In this document: positions 27,171-38,684 of the stretch, piece by piece
Numbering within the stretch: the first letter of the stretch is position 1
How the letters are laid out: each line of letters begins with the position of its first letter
Assembly (NCBI RefSeq): GCF_036621135.1
Contig: NZ_JAZIBG010000017.1
Location: 62,001 to 126,000, forward strand
Origin: Aquincola agrisoli
Lineage (GTDB): Bacteria > Pseudomonadota > Gammaproteobacteria > Burkholderiales > Burkholderiaceae_C
Direction of reading: 5' to 3'
DNA length: 64,000 nt
Notes under the pieces: generated by a model
Databases searched by the model: none
Told to the model about the DNA's origin: nothing
Seen by the model: the letters and a program-made list of their open reading frames with translations, nothing else
Made by a program: the position numbers and the translations under genes

Positions 27171-27231
27171 CGACCCGGCAGGAGGCGGCGGCCGATGGCT
27201 GCCATCTGAACGCTTCCATCGGAAGGCGACG

Positions 27232-27252
27232 GTATGTAGAATCCTTGCATAC
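27232..27252. promoter_or_regulatory. Inverted repeat before the toxin-antitoxin pair
   Basis: GTATG, 11 bases, CATAC (7-7-7 with one mismatch when extended) lies just upstream of the antitoxin gene. VapB-type antitoxins bind such repeats to repress their own operon; that role here is inference. Confidence 0.5.
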
Positions 27253-27276
27253 TGAATCATGCCTGCAGGTACCGCC

Positions 27277-27525
27277 ATGGAAGCCACTGTCGCTGAACGC
27301 GGACAGATCACGCTGCCCAAAGCCGTGCGCGATGCGCTGGGCTTGACCAAGGGCAGCGTCCTGAAGATCGAGCTGGACGGCGGGCGCATCATCCTGCGCA
27401 AGGATGTGAGCGAAGCCCTGCGCAAGGTGCGTGGCAAGTTCAAGCTCGCCGATGGCCTGGACACCACCGACGCCGCCCTGCGCGCCATCCGCGGCCGCGC
27501 CCCCGGCGACCCGGCCGACGAGTGA
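27277..27525 (+). CDS. AbrB/SpoVT-type antitoxin (VapB-like)
   Basis: An 82-residue protein beginning MEATVAERGQITLPKAVRDA, the swapped-hairpin AbrB DNA-binding fold used by many VapB antitoxins. The C-terminal part (EALRKVRGKFKLADGLDTTD) would wrap the toxin. The ATG at 27277 fits the fold; an ATG at 27259 would add six residues, and neither has a strong ribosome site. It is seven bases upstream of the PIN-domain gene, the standard antitoxin-first order. Confidence 0.88.
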   Translation: MEATVAERGQITLPKAVRDALGLTKGSVLKIELDGGRIILRKDVSEALRKVRGKFKLADGLDTTDAALRAIRGRAPGDPADE

Positions 27526-27532
27526 CCGCACG

Positions 27533-27937
27533 ATGATCGCGGTCGATTCCTCCGTCCTGATCGACGTGCTGATCGGCGACCCCCACTACGCCGACGCGTC
27601 CGAAGGCTGCATCACCGAGGCGCTGGCCGCAGACGACGTCGTCGTCTGCGATGCGGTCGTCACCGAGGTGCAGGCGATGCTCGACGCCTCGGTCAGCCTG
27701 ATGGACACGCTGGCCACCCTCGGCATCCGCCACCTGCCCGGCACCGAGCAGGCGGCGATGCGCGCCGGCCACATGTACCGCCGCTTCCGCGCGCGTGGCG
27801 GCCGGCGCGAACGCGCGGCCACCGACTTCCTCATCGGGGCCCACGCCTTGCTTCAGTGCAACGGCCTGATCACCCGCGACGACGCCTTCTACCGAGAGTA
27901 TTTCAAGGGACTCAAGCTCATCGTGCCCAAGGCCTGA
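27533..27937 (+). CDS. PIN-domain ribonuclease toxin (VapC-like)
   Basis: A 134-residue PIN protein. The acidic metal-binding residues are visible: D5 in MIAVDSSVLIDVLIGD, E45 in VVTEVQA, D98 in RAATDFLIGAHALL and D116/D117 in LITRDDAFYREYF. VapC toxins cleave tRNA or rRNA when the antitoxin is degraded. All catalytic positions are intact, so it is probably functional. It follows the AbrB-type antitoxin by seven bases and ends 45 bases before acnB, with no terminator seen between them. Confidence 0.9.
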   Translation: MIAVDSSVLIDVLIGDPHYADASEGCITEALAADDVVVCDAVVTEVQAMLDASVSLMDTLATLGIRHLPGTEQAAMRAGHMYRRFRARGGRRERAATDFLIGAHALLQCNGLITRDDAFYREYFKGLKLIVPKA

Positions 27938-27982
27938 GCCCTTCCGCTTCCCGATCCGCACGCCCTCATGGAGCCCGACAAC

Positions 27983-30574
27983 ATGCTGCAAGCCTATCGC
28001 CAACATGCCGCCGAACGCGCCGCGCTCGGCATCCCGCCGCTGCCGCTCGACGCCAAGCAGGTCGCCGAGCTGATCGAGCTGATCAAGAACCCGCCCGCTG
28101 GCGAGGACGCATTCCTGCTCGACCTGCTGACGCACCGCGTGCCCCCCGGCGTCGACGACGCCGCCAAGGTCAAGGCCAGCTTCCTGGCCGCCGTCGCGCA
28201 CGGCGACATCCAGGTCGGCCTGGTCAGCAAGGCCAAGGCCACCGAACTGCTGGGCACCATGGTGGGCGGCTACAACGTGCATCCGCTGATCGAGCTGCTC
28301 GACGACGCGGAGGTGGCGGGCGTCGCGGCCGAAGGCCTGAAGAAGACGCTGCTGATGTTCGACTACTTCAACGACGTCGCCGACAAGGCCAAGGCCGGCA
28401 ACGCGAAGGCCAAGGAAGTGATGCAGTCCTGGGCCGACGCCGAGTGGTTCACCTCGCGCCCCGAGGTCGAGAAGAAGATCACCGTCACCGTCTTCAAGGT
28501 GCCCGGCGAGACCAACACCGACGACCTGTCGCCGGCGCCCGACGCCTGGAGCCGCCCGGACATCCCCCTGCACTACCTCGCGATGCTGAAGAACACGCGC
28601 CCCGACGCGGCCTTCAAGCCCGAGGAAGACGGCAAGCGCGGCCCGATGAAGTTCATCGACGACCTGAAGAAAAAGGGCCACCTGGTCGCCTACGTCGGCG
28701 ACGTGGTCGGCACCGGCTCGTCGCGCAAGTCGGCCACCAACAGCGTGATCTGGGCCACCGGCCAGGACATCCCGTTCGTGCCCAACAAGCGCTTCGGCGG
28801 CGTCACGCTGGGCGGCAAGATCGCCCCGATCTTCTTCAACACGCAGGAAGACTCCGGCTCGCTGCCGATCGAGGTCGACGTCTCCAAGCTGGAGATGGGC
28901 GACGTGATCGACGTGCTGCCCTATGACGGCAAGCTCGTGAAGAACGGCGAGACCGTGGCCGAGTTCAAGCTCAAGAGCGACGTGCTGTTCGACGAAGTGC
29001 GCGCCGGCGGCCGCATCAACCTGATCATCGGCCGCTCGCTCACCGCCAAGGCCCGGGAGTTCCTCGGCCTGCCCGCCTCCACCGTGTTCCGCCTGCCGCA
29101 AGCCCCCGCCGCGACGCAGGCCGGCTTCACGCTCGCGCAGAAGATGGTCGGCCGCGCCGTCGGCCTGCCGGAAGGCCAGGGCGTGCGCCCCGGCACGTAC
29201 TGCGAGCCGCGCATGACCACCGTCGGCAGCCAGGACACCACCGGCCCGATGACCCGCGATGAGCTGAAGGACCTGGCCTGCCTGGGCTTCTCGGCCGACC
29301 TGGTGATGCAGTCGTTCTGCCACACCGCGGCCTACCCCAAGCCCGTGGACGTGAAGACGCACCGCGAGCTGCCGGCCTTCATCAGCAACCGCGGCGGCGT
29401 GGCCCTGCGCCCGGGCGACGGCGTGATCCACAGCTGGCTGAACCGCCTGCTGCTGCCCGACACCGTGGGCACCGGCGGCGATTCGCACACCCGCTTCCCG
29501 ATCGGCATCAGCTTCCCGGCCGGCTCGGGCCTGGTGGCCTTCGGCGCCGCCACCGGCGTGATGCCGCTGGACATGCCGGAATCGGTGCTGGTGCGCTTCA
29601 AGGGCCAGATGCAGCCCGGCGTGACGCTGCGCGACCTGGTGCACGCGATCCCGCTGTACGCCATCAAGGCCGGCCTGCTGACCGTGGCCAAGGCCGGCAA
29701 GAAGAACATCTTCTCCGGCCGCATCCTCGAGATCGAAGGCCTGCCCGACCTGAAGGTGGAACAGGCCTTTGAGCTGAGCGACGCCTCGGCCGAACGCTCG
29801 GCCGCCGGCTGCACGATCAAGCTCAACCCCGAGCCGATCAAGGAATACCTCACCAGCAACGTCGTGCTGATGAAGAACATGATCGCCGACGGCTACGCGG
29901 ACGCGAAGACCCTCGCGCGCCGCATCGAGAAGGTCGAGGCCTGGCTGGCCAACCCGCAGCTGCTCGAGGCCGACAAGGATGCCGAGTACGCCGCGGTCAT
30001 CGAGATCGACCTGGCCGACATCAAGGAGCCGATCCTGTGCTGCCCGAACGATCCGGACGACGCGAAAACGCTGTCCGAGGTGGCCGGGACCAAGATCGAC
30101 GAAGCCTTCATCGGCTCGTGCATGACCAACATCGGCCACTTCCGCGCCGCGGCCAAGCTGCTGGGCGGCCAGCGCGACATCCCGGTCAAGCTGTGGGTCG
30201 CGCCGCCGACCAAGATGGACCAGAACGAGCTGATCAAGGAAGGCCACTACGCGAGCTTCGGCACCGCCGGCGCCCGCACCGAGATGCCCGGCTGCTCGCT
30301 GTGCATGGGCAACCAGGCGCAGGTGCGTGAAGGCGCGACGGTGGTGTCGACCAGCACCCGCAACTTCCCGAACCGCCTGGGCAAGAACACCAACGTGTTC
30401 CTGGCCTCGGCCGAACTGGCCGCGATCGCATCGAAGCTCGGCAAGATCCCGACCGTGGCCGAGTACCACGACGCCATGGGCATCATCAACAAGGATGCCG
30501 GCAGCGTGTACCGCTACATGAACTTCGACCAGATCGAGGAGTACGCCGACGTGGCGAAGGGCGTGACGGCCTGA
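27983..30574 (+). CDS. acnB: Aconitate hydratase B (2-methylisocitrate dehydratase)
   Basis: An 863-residue [4Fe-4S] enzyme of the TCA cycle and 2-methylcitrate cycle. The N-terminal HEAT-like domain (MLQAYRQHAAERAALGIPPL) and swivel domain precede the catalytic core, the AcnB domain order; cluster cysteines are in CPNDPDD, IGSCMTNIGH and GCSLCMGN. I start it at the ATG 27983, whose protein begins exactly like E. coli AcnB, with GGAG in the upstream bases. An ATG at 27968 would add five residues. The gene follows the VapBC pair and is closed by a strong terminator. A second aconitase gene, acnA, is 4 kb away. Confidence 0.97.
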   Translation: MLQAYRQHAAERAALGIPPLPLDAKQVAELIELIKNPPAGEDAFLLDLLTHRVPPGVDDAAKVKASFLAAVAHGDIQVGLVSKAKATELLGTMVGGYNVHPLIELLDDAEVAGVAAEGLKKTLLMFDYFNDVADKAKAGNAKAKEVMQSWADAEWFTSRPEVEKKITVTVFKVPGETNTDDLSPAPDAWSRPDIPLHYLAMLKNTRPDAAFKPEEDGKRGPMKFIDDLKKKGHLVAYVGDVVGTGSSRKSATNSVIWATGQDIPFVPNKRFGGVTLGGKIAPIFFNTQEDSGSLPIEVDVSKLEMGDVIDVLPYDGKLVKNGETVAEFKLKSDVLFDEVRAGGRINLIIGRSLTAKAREFLGLPASTVFRLPQAPAATQAGFTLAQKMVGRAVGLPEGQGVRPGTYCEPRMTTVGSQDTTGPMTRDELKDLACLGFSADLVMQSFCHTAAYPKPVDVKTHRELPAFISNRGGVALRPGDGVIHSWLNRLLLPDTVGTGGDSHTRFPIGISFPAGSGLVAFGAATGVMPLDMPESVLVRFKGQMQPGVTLRDLVHAIPLYAIKAGLLTVAKAGKKNIFSGRILEIEGLPDLKVEQAFELSDASAERSAAGCTIKLNPEPIKEYLTSNVVLMKNMIADGYADAKTLARRIEKVEAWLANPQLLEADKDAEYAAVIEIDLADIKEPILCCPNDPDDAKTLSEVAGTKIDEAFIGSCMTNIGHFRAAAKLLGGQRDIPVKLWVAPPTKMDQNELIKEGHYASFGTAGARTEMPGCSLCMGNQAQVREGATVVSTSTRNFPNRLGKNTNVFLASAELAAIASKLGKIPTVAEYHDAMGIINKDAGSVYRYMNFDQIEEYADVAKGVTA

Positions 30575-30598
30575 GCCTCGCCGCCTCCAAGGCAGAAC

Positions 30599-30631
30599 GG
30601 CCCGCCGGCATCGTCCGGCGGGCCTTTTTTT
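30599..30631 (+). terminator. Rho-independent terminator after acnB
   Basis: Perfect 10-bp stem GGCCCGCCGG/CCGGCGGGCC with a 6-base loop and seven T. It separates acnB from the convergent exonuclease gene. Confidence 0.92.
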
Positions 30632-30670
30632 CAGGCCGGCAGCCGCAGCGTCGTCAAGCCGCGCGGACCG

Positions 30671-32110
30671 TCAATGCGCCGGCGCGATCTGCTCCGCGTA
30701 GTCGTACAACGCGCCGAGGATGTCCTGCCCGCGCTCGTCGGCGGTTTCGCTGAGGGTATCGATCTGTTCGAAGAACGCCTGCAGCGACAGGCCCCCGCCC
30801 GCACCGTCGTGCAGGCGGGCGGCGCAGTGTGCGCGCCACCGCTGCTGCTCCGCGTCGGACAGCGTTGAGGGGAAGTTGCGCGCGCGGTAGCGGAAGAACA
30901 GCTCGTCCAGCCGCTCGTCGGCGAACGCCGGCGGGCGGGCGGCGAGTGCCTCTGGGGACGAGCTGCGCAGCCGCTGCAGCATGCGCCGGTCCTCGTTGCC
31001 GATGAAGCCGCCGTACAGGTCTTCGTCGACATCGGGCGCCTCGGCCGGCTTGGGCCGCTCGAACACCTCCGGCCAGATGCCGGCCATCTGGCCCTGGCCG
31101 CGCGCGGCCACTTCCGCGTGGCGCAGCGCCTGGTCCACATCGATGTTCCAACGTGCCACCACGGCCGGCGTCAGCGTCTTCAGGTTGCCGATGACGATGG
31201 GGGACTTGTTCACGTGGATCGTCTTGATCGGCAGCCGCGCCACCCCTCCGGGCAGCGCGTCGGCGCGGCTGAACATGCGCTCCCGGATGGCGGCCGCGTT
31301 CAGCGTGAACAGCTCCTGCGGGTTCTGCGCCAGGTCCCACACGATGACCTCGTTCTTGTTCGTCGGGTGCGGCGCCAGCGGCCACACCAGCGCCATGCAG
31401 CCGCGCTCGGGCCCGTACATGCCCGACAGGTGCAGGAACGGCTTGCCCTGCCGCTGCGCGCTCTCCATCTCGGCCATCACGGCGTGCTTGCCGCGCAGCT
31501 TCAGGCAGAACTCCCACAGCCGCGGCTGCCGCTCGCGGATCAGCCGCGCCAGCGCGATCGTCGCGCGCACGTCCGACAGCGCATCGTGTGCCGCCTCGTG
31601 CGCCAGGCCGTTGGCGGCGGTCAGGTGCTCCAGCTTGAACGAGGCGCGGCCGTCTTCATGCGTCGGCCACTCGATGCCCTCGGGCCGCAGCGCCCAGCAG
31701 GTGCGCACCACGTCGAGCAGGTCCCACCGCCCGCAGCCGTTCTGCCATTCGCGGCCGTAGGGGTCGATCAGGTTGCGCCAGAAGAGATGGCGCGTCACCT
31801 CATCGTCGAAGCGGATCGAGTTGTAGCCCACGCCGATGGTCTCGGGCTGCGCGAGCTGCTGCTCGATCGCCGCGGCGAAGGCGTGCTCGGGCAGCCCGCG
31901 CTCCAGGCAGGTCTGCGGCAGGATGCCGGTGAGCAGGCACGACTCGGGGTTGGGCAGGTAGTCGGGTGCCGGTGCGCAATACAGCATCTGCGCGTCGCCG
32001 ATTTCGTTCAGCGCCTCGTCGGTACGGATGCCGGCAAATTGCGAAGGCCGGTCGCGCCGCGGCGAGATGCCGAAGGTCTCGTAGTCGTGCCAGAAGAAGC
32101 TCAGAGCCAT
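30671..32110 (-). CDS. sbcB: Exodeoxyribonuclease I
   Basis: A 479-residue 3'-5' single-strand DNA exonuclease used in recombination and mismatch repair. The DEDDh core is intact: D9 and E11 in WHDYETFG, the second Asp in GYNSIRFDDEV, and HDALSDVRATIALA with the final His/Asp. SH3-like and C-terminal domains follow (ERGCMALVWPLAPHP, NKSPIVIGNLK). The amidase gene upstream ends six bases before its ATG, so the two form an operon. It converges on acnB. Confidence 0.96.
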   Translation of the reverse strand: MALSFFWHDYETFGISPRRDRPSQFAGIRTDEALNEIGDAQMLYCAPAPDYLPNPESCLLTGILPQTCLERGLPEHAFAAAIEQQLAQPETIGVGYNSIRFDDEVTRHLFWRNLIDPYGREWQNGCGRWDLLDVVRTCWALRPEGIEWPTHEDGRASFKLEHLTAANGLAHEAAHDALSDVRATIALARLIRERQPRLWEFCLKLRGKHAVMAEMESAQRQGKPFLHLSGMYGPERGCMALVWPLAPHPTNKNEVIVWDLAQNPQELFTLNAAAIRERMFSRADALPGGVARLPIKTIHVNKSPIVIGNLKTLTPAVVARWNIDVDQALRHAEVAARGQGQMAGIWPEVFERPKPAEAPDVDEDLYGGFIGNEDRRMLQRLRSSSPEALAARPPAFADERLDELFFRYRARNFPSTLSDAEQQRWRAHCAARLHDGAGGGLSLQAFFEQIDTLSETADERGQDILGALYDYAEQIAPAH

Positions 32111-32116
32111 GTCGAA

Positions 32117-33478
32117 TCAGGAGTGGGGTTGGGCCAGGGCGCATTCGACGGCCAGCGCGGCCGCCGCCAGCCGCGCGTCGTCGCCGCGCACCGAGGCCAG
32201 CATCAGCCCGACCGGCAGCTCGCCCGGCGCGTGGCACGGCAGGCTGAACGCACAGCCGTCGAGGTAGTTGATCGCAAAAGTGTTGCGCAGCAGCAGGCCG
32301 TTGGCCTTGAAGAAGGCCTCGTCGGACGCGGCCAGCTCGGCGATCGGCGGCGCGACGATCGGCACGGTCGGGCACAACAGCGCGTCGAAGCCTTCTAGCC
32401 TTCCCTCCGCACGCGCGATCCAGCCCGCCCGGCGATCGTGCAGGCGGATGTAGTCCGCCGCGCTCACCGGCTCGCCAAGCGCGATGCGCGCGGCCACGCG
32501 CGGGTCGAACGCGGCCCGGTCCGTCGCCAGCCGCTCGCGGTGAACCGCAAACGCCTCCGCCGACGAGAAGCCGCCGGGCGCGTTGAGCGTGGCGATCTCG
32601 GCCAGTTCGGCGAACGCGATCTCCTCGATCAGCGCGCCGGCCTGCGACAACCGTTGCACCGCGCGCTCGAACGCGCCGGCCACGGCCGGCTCGATGCCGT
32701 CGAACATCAGCGTGCGCGGCACGGCCAGCCGCAGGCCGGCCACCGGGCGGCGGCGCACCGACAGCGGCATGTCGGCGATCGCGGCATCGGCGACCAGGCA
32801 GTCGTCGACGCAGCGCGCCATGGCGCACACGGTGTCGAGCGTGCGCGACAGCTCGAACGCACCGGTGCGCGGCACGCGCGCCTGCGTGGGCTTGAAGCCC
32901 ACCAGCCCGTTCAGCGCGGCCGGGATGCGGATCGAGCCGCCGGTGTCGGAACCGAGCCCGACGACCGCCAGCCCCAGCGCCACCGACACCGCCGCACCCG
33001 ACGACGAGCCGCCGGGGATGCGCGCGACCTGCACATCGGCCGGGTTGCGCGGCGTGCCGTGGTGCGGGTTGATGCCCACGCCGGAGAAGGCGAACTCCGT
33101 CATGTTGGTCTTGCCGACGATGGCCGCGCCCTGGCGCCGCAGGCGTGCCACGCACGGGGCGTCGGCCGCCGCGGGCGGCTCGTCGCGGCACGCGACCGAG
33201 CCGGCCAGCGTGGTTTCGCCGGCCACGTCGAAGAGGTCCTTGATTGACACCGGCAGCCCGGCCAGCGGCGCGAGCTGCACGCCCGCTTGCAGCGCGGCAT
33301 CGGCATGGCGGGCCGCGGCGAGCGCGGCGTCCGCGTAGAGCTGCGTGAACACGTGCTGCGCGGCCGGCGAGCGGGCGCCAGCCAGCGCCTGGGCGACCAG
33401 CGCTTCGTGGCTCAGCTCGCCGCGCGCGATGCGCTCGCGCAGCGTGGCGATCGGTGGGAGGGCGGTGCGATGCGTCAT
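32117..33478 (-). CDS. Amidase-signature family hydrolase
   Basis: A 453-residue amidase with the Ser-cisSer-Lys triad: K80 in GLPVSIKDLFDV, S158 in IPGGSSSGAAV and S182 in GSDTGGSIRIPAALNGLVGFKP. Family members hydrolyse amides or act as GatA in Glu-tRNA amidation; there is no gatB or gatC nearby and the C-terminal region differs, so this is a stand-alone amidase (AtzE/mandelamide-hydrolase type) of unknown substrate. The ATG at 33478 is chosen by homology of MTHRTALPPIATLRERIARG; the frame is open for another 700 bases upstream as a shadow of the DNA ligase gene. Cotranscribed with sbcB. Confidence 0.9.
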   Translation of the reverse strand: MTHRTALPPIATLRERIARGELSHEALVAQALAGARSPAAQHVFTQLYADAALAAARHADAALQAGVQLAPLAGLPVSIKDLFDVAGETTLAGSVACRDEPPAAADAPCVARLRRQGAAIVGKTNMTEFAFSGVGINPHHGTPRNPADVQVARIPGGSSSGAAVSVALGLAVVGLGSDTGGSIRIPAALNGLVGFKPTQARVPRTGAFELSRTLDTVCAMARCVDDCLVADAAIADMPLSVRRRPVAGLRLAVPRTLMFDGIEPAVAGAFERAVQRLSQAGALIEEIAFAELAEIATLNAPGGFSSAEAFAVHRERLATDRAAFDPRVAARIALGEPVSAADYIRLHDRRAGWIARAEGRLEGFDALLCPTVPIVAPPIAELAASDEAFFKANGLLLRNTFAINYLDGCAFSLPCHAPGELPVGLMLASVRGDDARLAAAALAVECALAQPHS

Positions 33479-33510
33479 GGCCGGGCAGTGTGCCGTAGTC
33501 GGGCGCCGCA

Positions 33511-34416
33511 TCAGAACGCCTCCCGCACGCGCACGAAGCTGGCGAAGCGCGGCACGCCCTTGGCGGTGAAGCCGTGGTGGCGGTAGGTGACGAGCACGCC
33601 GACCGGCGGCGGCGCCTCGCGCTGCGCATCGGTGAAGCCGGTGCCGAGCTGGAAGACGACGCCCTCCGGCGTGCGCAGCCGCAGCGCCCCCAGCCGGCCC
33701 GTGTGCCGGCCCTTGCCCGGCAGGTGGCCGATGACCACCGCCTCGGCGTCCTGCCGGGGCTTGAGCTTCAGCAGCGCGTCGCTGCGGCCGGTGTGGTACG
33801 GGGCATCGGCCCGGTGCAGCATCAGCCCTTCGCCGCCGGCCCGCACGACCGCATCGAGCCGGCGCCGCAGCGCCGGGCGGTCCGGCACGCGGGCCTGTTC
33901 CACCGCGACGAGCTGCGGCCAGCGGGCCTCGGCCACGAGGCGGTGGATCTCCGCCACACGTTCCTCGAACGTGCCCCCGGCACCGGGCAGCTCGAACACG
34001 AGGTACTTCACCTGCCGCCATTGGCCGTCGTCGGGCACCTCGCGCCGCACGATGCCGGACAGCGCGTCGAAGCGGCCGCGGCCGAGCCACAGCTCGCCGT
34101 CGAGCGCCTGCAGCGGCAGCCGCGCCGTGAACCAGTCCGGTGCGGGCACGCGGCCCCCGCCGCGAAAACGCAGCGTGCGGCCATCCCACTGGGCTCGCAC
34201 GCCGTCGAACTTCTCGCTCACCAGGTAGTGCGCGGGATCATCGCCGGGGCCAAACTCGCGCGCCAGCAGCATCGCCGGCGGTGCCGCGGCCTGCACGCCG
34301 GCCGGCTCGGCCGGCATGCCCTGTGCGCCGGCGGTGGCCAGCCAGGCGGCCTGCCCGATCCATGCGACGGCCGCCGCCAGCAGGCGGCGCCGGGTCCTGC
34401 TTGGCGTGTGCGGCAT
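33511..34416 (-). CDS. Exported ATP-dependent DNA ligase (LigE-type)
   Basis: A 301-residue minimal ATP-dependent DNA ligase with an N-terminal export signal. MPHTPSRTRRRLLAAAVAWI has consecutive arginines before a hydrophobic core and ends at ATAGAQG, a plausible signal cleavage site; Sec or Tat cannot be decided. The nucleotidyl lysine is K69 in SEKFDGVRA (KxDG); ALDGELWLG, GGEGLMLH and LLKLKP are motifs III, IV and V; an OB domain completes the protein. LigE enzymes are periplasmic and are thought to act on incoming DNA in competent bacteria or on biofilm DNA. GGGGAGGG precedes the ATG. It is divergent from acnA. Confidence 0.9.
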   Translation of the reverse strand: MPHTPSRTRRRLLAAAVAWIGQAAWLATAGAQGMPAEPAGVQAAAPPAMLLAREFGPGDDPAHYLVSEKFDGVRAQWDGRTLRFRGGGRVPAPDWFTARLPLQALDGELWLGRGRFDALSGIVRREVPDDGQWRQVKYLVFELPGAGGTFEERVAEIHRLVAEARWPQLVAVEQARVPDRPALRRRLDAVVRAGGEGLMLHRADAPYHTGRSDALLKLKPRQDAEAVVIGHLPGKGRHTGRLGALRLRTPEGVVFQLGTGFTDAQREAPPPVGVLVTYRHHGFTAKGVPRFASFVRVREAF

Positions 34417-34541
34417 CACGATGCCCTCCCCGGACCAGCATACGGCCGCCGCTTCGCACCGGGGAAGAAGTTTTCCCCGCGGGACTGCACTGTCGTCCCC
34501 GGCTCGGCACAATCGCCCGCACCCCTCACCCGGAGCTGCCC

Positions 34542-37409
<2,868 letters not shown>

Positions 37410-37515
37410 ATGCCGCAATCGATAACAAATGAAAATACTGATTTAGGTATCAATTGACGGCATGGCGTGCCGAAGAAGGGGGCAACATGGTTGCACCCCC
37501 TCCGTCCGGCCCGTC
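37410..37515. promoter_or_regulatory. A+T-rich patch upstream of the FIST gene
   Basis: Bases 37417-37455 are far more A+T-rich than anything around them, a pattern typical of a promoter in a high-GC genome. It holds TGAT-6 bases-ATCA and a TTGACG. I could not place a convincing -35/-10 pair, so the exact start is open. Confidence 0.35.
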
Positions 37516-38670
37516 ATGCACGTCTGCACCTCCGAATACCGCCCTGCCACCGGCTGGGTACCCGCCCTGCCGGCCGGGCTCGACGGCCACCACACGCTGG
37601 TCCTGGTGTTCGGCGCGGGCGGCTTCATCGACGACCCGGCACCGTTCTTCGACCTCGCCGACGCCTTCCCGTCGTCCGTCCACCTGGGCTGCTCTTCCGG
37701 CGGCGAGATCTCGGGCGACTGGCTGCTCGACGACACCCTGACGGTGGCGGTCGTGCGCTTCGAGCACGCACGGCTGCATGCCGCCACCACCACGGTGGCG
37801 GAGCTCGCGGACTCGGAAGACGCCGGTGCGCGGCTGGCGGCGCAGATGCCGCGCAAGGGCCTGCGCATGGTGTTCGCCGTCTCCGACGGCCTGTGCGTCG
37901 ACGGCACGGCCCTGCTGCGCGGGCTGACGCGCTGCCTGCCCGAGCATGTGCCCGTCACGGGCGGCATGGCCGGCGACCGCGGCCGCCTCGCGACCACCTG
38001 GGTCTACGGGCACGACCGCCACCTGCCGGCGCCCGCACGCGCCTGCCTGGTGGGGCTGTACGGCGAGCGCCTGTGCTTCGGCCAGGGACACGCCACCGGC
38101 TGGGCCGATCTCGGGCCGGAGCGCCGCATCACCCGCGCCCGGGGCAACGTGCTGTTCGAGCTCGACGGCCAGCCCGCCCTCGAGCTGTACAAGCGCTACC
38201 TCGGCGAGCTCGCCATGGAGCTGCCCGGCTCGGCCCTGCGGTTCCCGCTGTCGGTGCGGCGCGCAGAGGGGCCGGGCCCCGAGGCGCCCCTGGTTCGCAG
38301 CGTGCTGGCCGTCGACGAGGCGCGGCGCGCGCTGGTGCTGTCGGGCAGCGCGCCCGTGGGGGGCATGGCCCGCCTGATGCGCACGCGCGTGGACGACCTC
38401 GTGGCCAGCGCGGCGCAGGCCTCGGCCGCCGCCGCAGCGCGTCTGCCGGCCGGCGCCGAGTCGCTGGTGATCTCGGTGAGCTGCCTCGGGCGCCGCATCG
38501 TGATGGGCGAACGCACCGGGGACGAACTCGATGCGGTGCTGGACCACGGCGCCCGTGCCTGCGGACGGGTCGGTTTCTATTCCTTCGGCGAGTTCTCGCC
38601 GGCCCTGCCGGGCGGCTGCACCGAGCTGCACCACCAAACGCTCGCCCTCACCGCACTGGCCGAGGCGTGA
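37516..38670 (+). CDS. FIST-domain sensor protein
   Basis: A 384-residue soluble protein made of FIST_N and FIST_C domains. HLGCSSGGEISGDWLLDDTL and the glycine-rich PVTGGMAGDRGRLATTWVY are typical of FIST_N; the C-terminal half ends in GFYSFGEFSPALPGG, the conserved FIST_C end. FIST domains are thought to bind small ligands such as amino acids and are often encoded beside signalling enzymes. There is no membrane segment or output domain in this protein. The ATG (MHVCTSEYRPATGW) is preferred to an ATG at 37462 that would add unrelated residues. Its stop is 14 bases before the ATG of the GGDEF-EAL gene. Confidence 0.88.
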   Translation: MHVCTSEYRPATGWVPALPAGLDGHHTLVLVFGAGGFIDDPAPFFDLADAFPSSVHLGCSSGGEISGDWLLDDTLTVAVVRFEHARLHAATTTVAELADSEDAGARLAAQMPRKGLRMVFAVSDGLCVDGTALLRGLTRCLPEHVPVTGGMAGDRGRLATTWVYGHDRHLPAPARACLVGLYGERLCFGQGHATGWADLGPERRITRARGNVLFELDGQPALELYKRYLGELAMELPGSALRFPLSVRRAEGPGPEAPLVRSVLAVDEARRALVLSGSAPVGGMARLMRTRVDDLVASAAQASAAAAARLPAGAESLVISVSCLGRRIVMGERTGDELDAVLDHGARACGRVGFYSFGEFSPALPGGCTELHHQTLALTALAEA

Positions 38671-38684
38671 AGCGCCTGCCCCCG

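Noticed and set aside
32117..34189. A 690-codon amidase start far upstream
   Set aside because: The upstream part overlaps the ligase gene in another frame and lacks family similarity; the ATG at 33478 gives normal length.
34140..34541. An N-terminal extension of AcnA from an open frame
   Set aside because: It is the antisense of the ligase gene with no similarity to aconitases; MPKAHAF after GGAG is the usual start.
37430..37455. TGAT-N6-ATCA before the FIST gene as an FNR box
   Set aside because: FNR needs four bases between half-sites; here there are six, so it does not fit.
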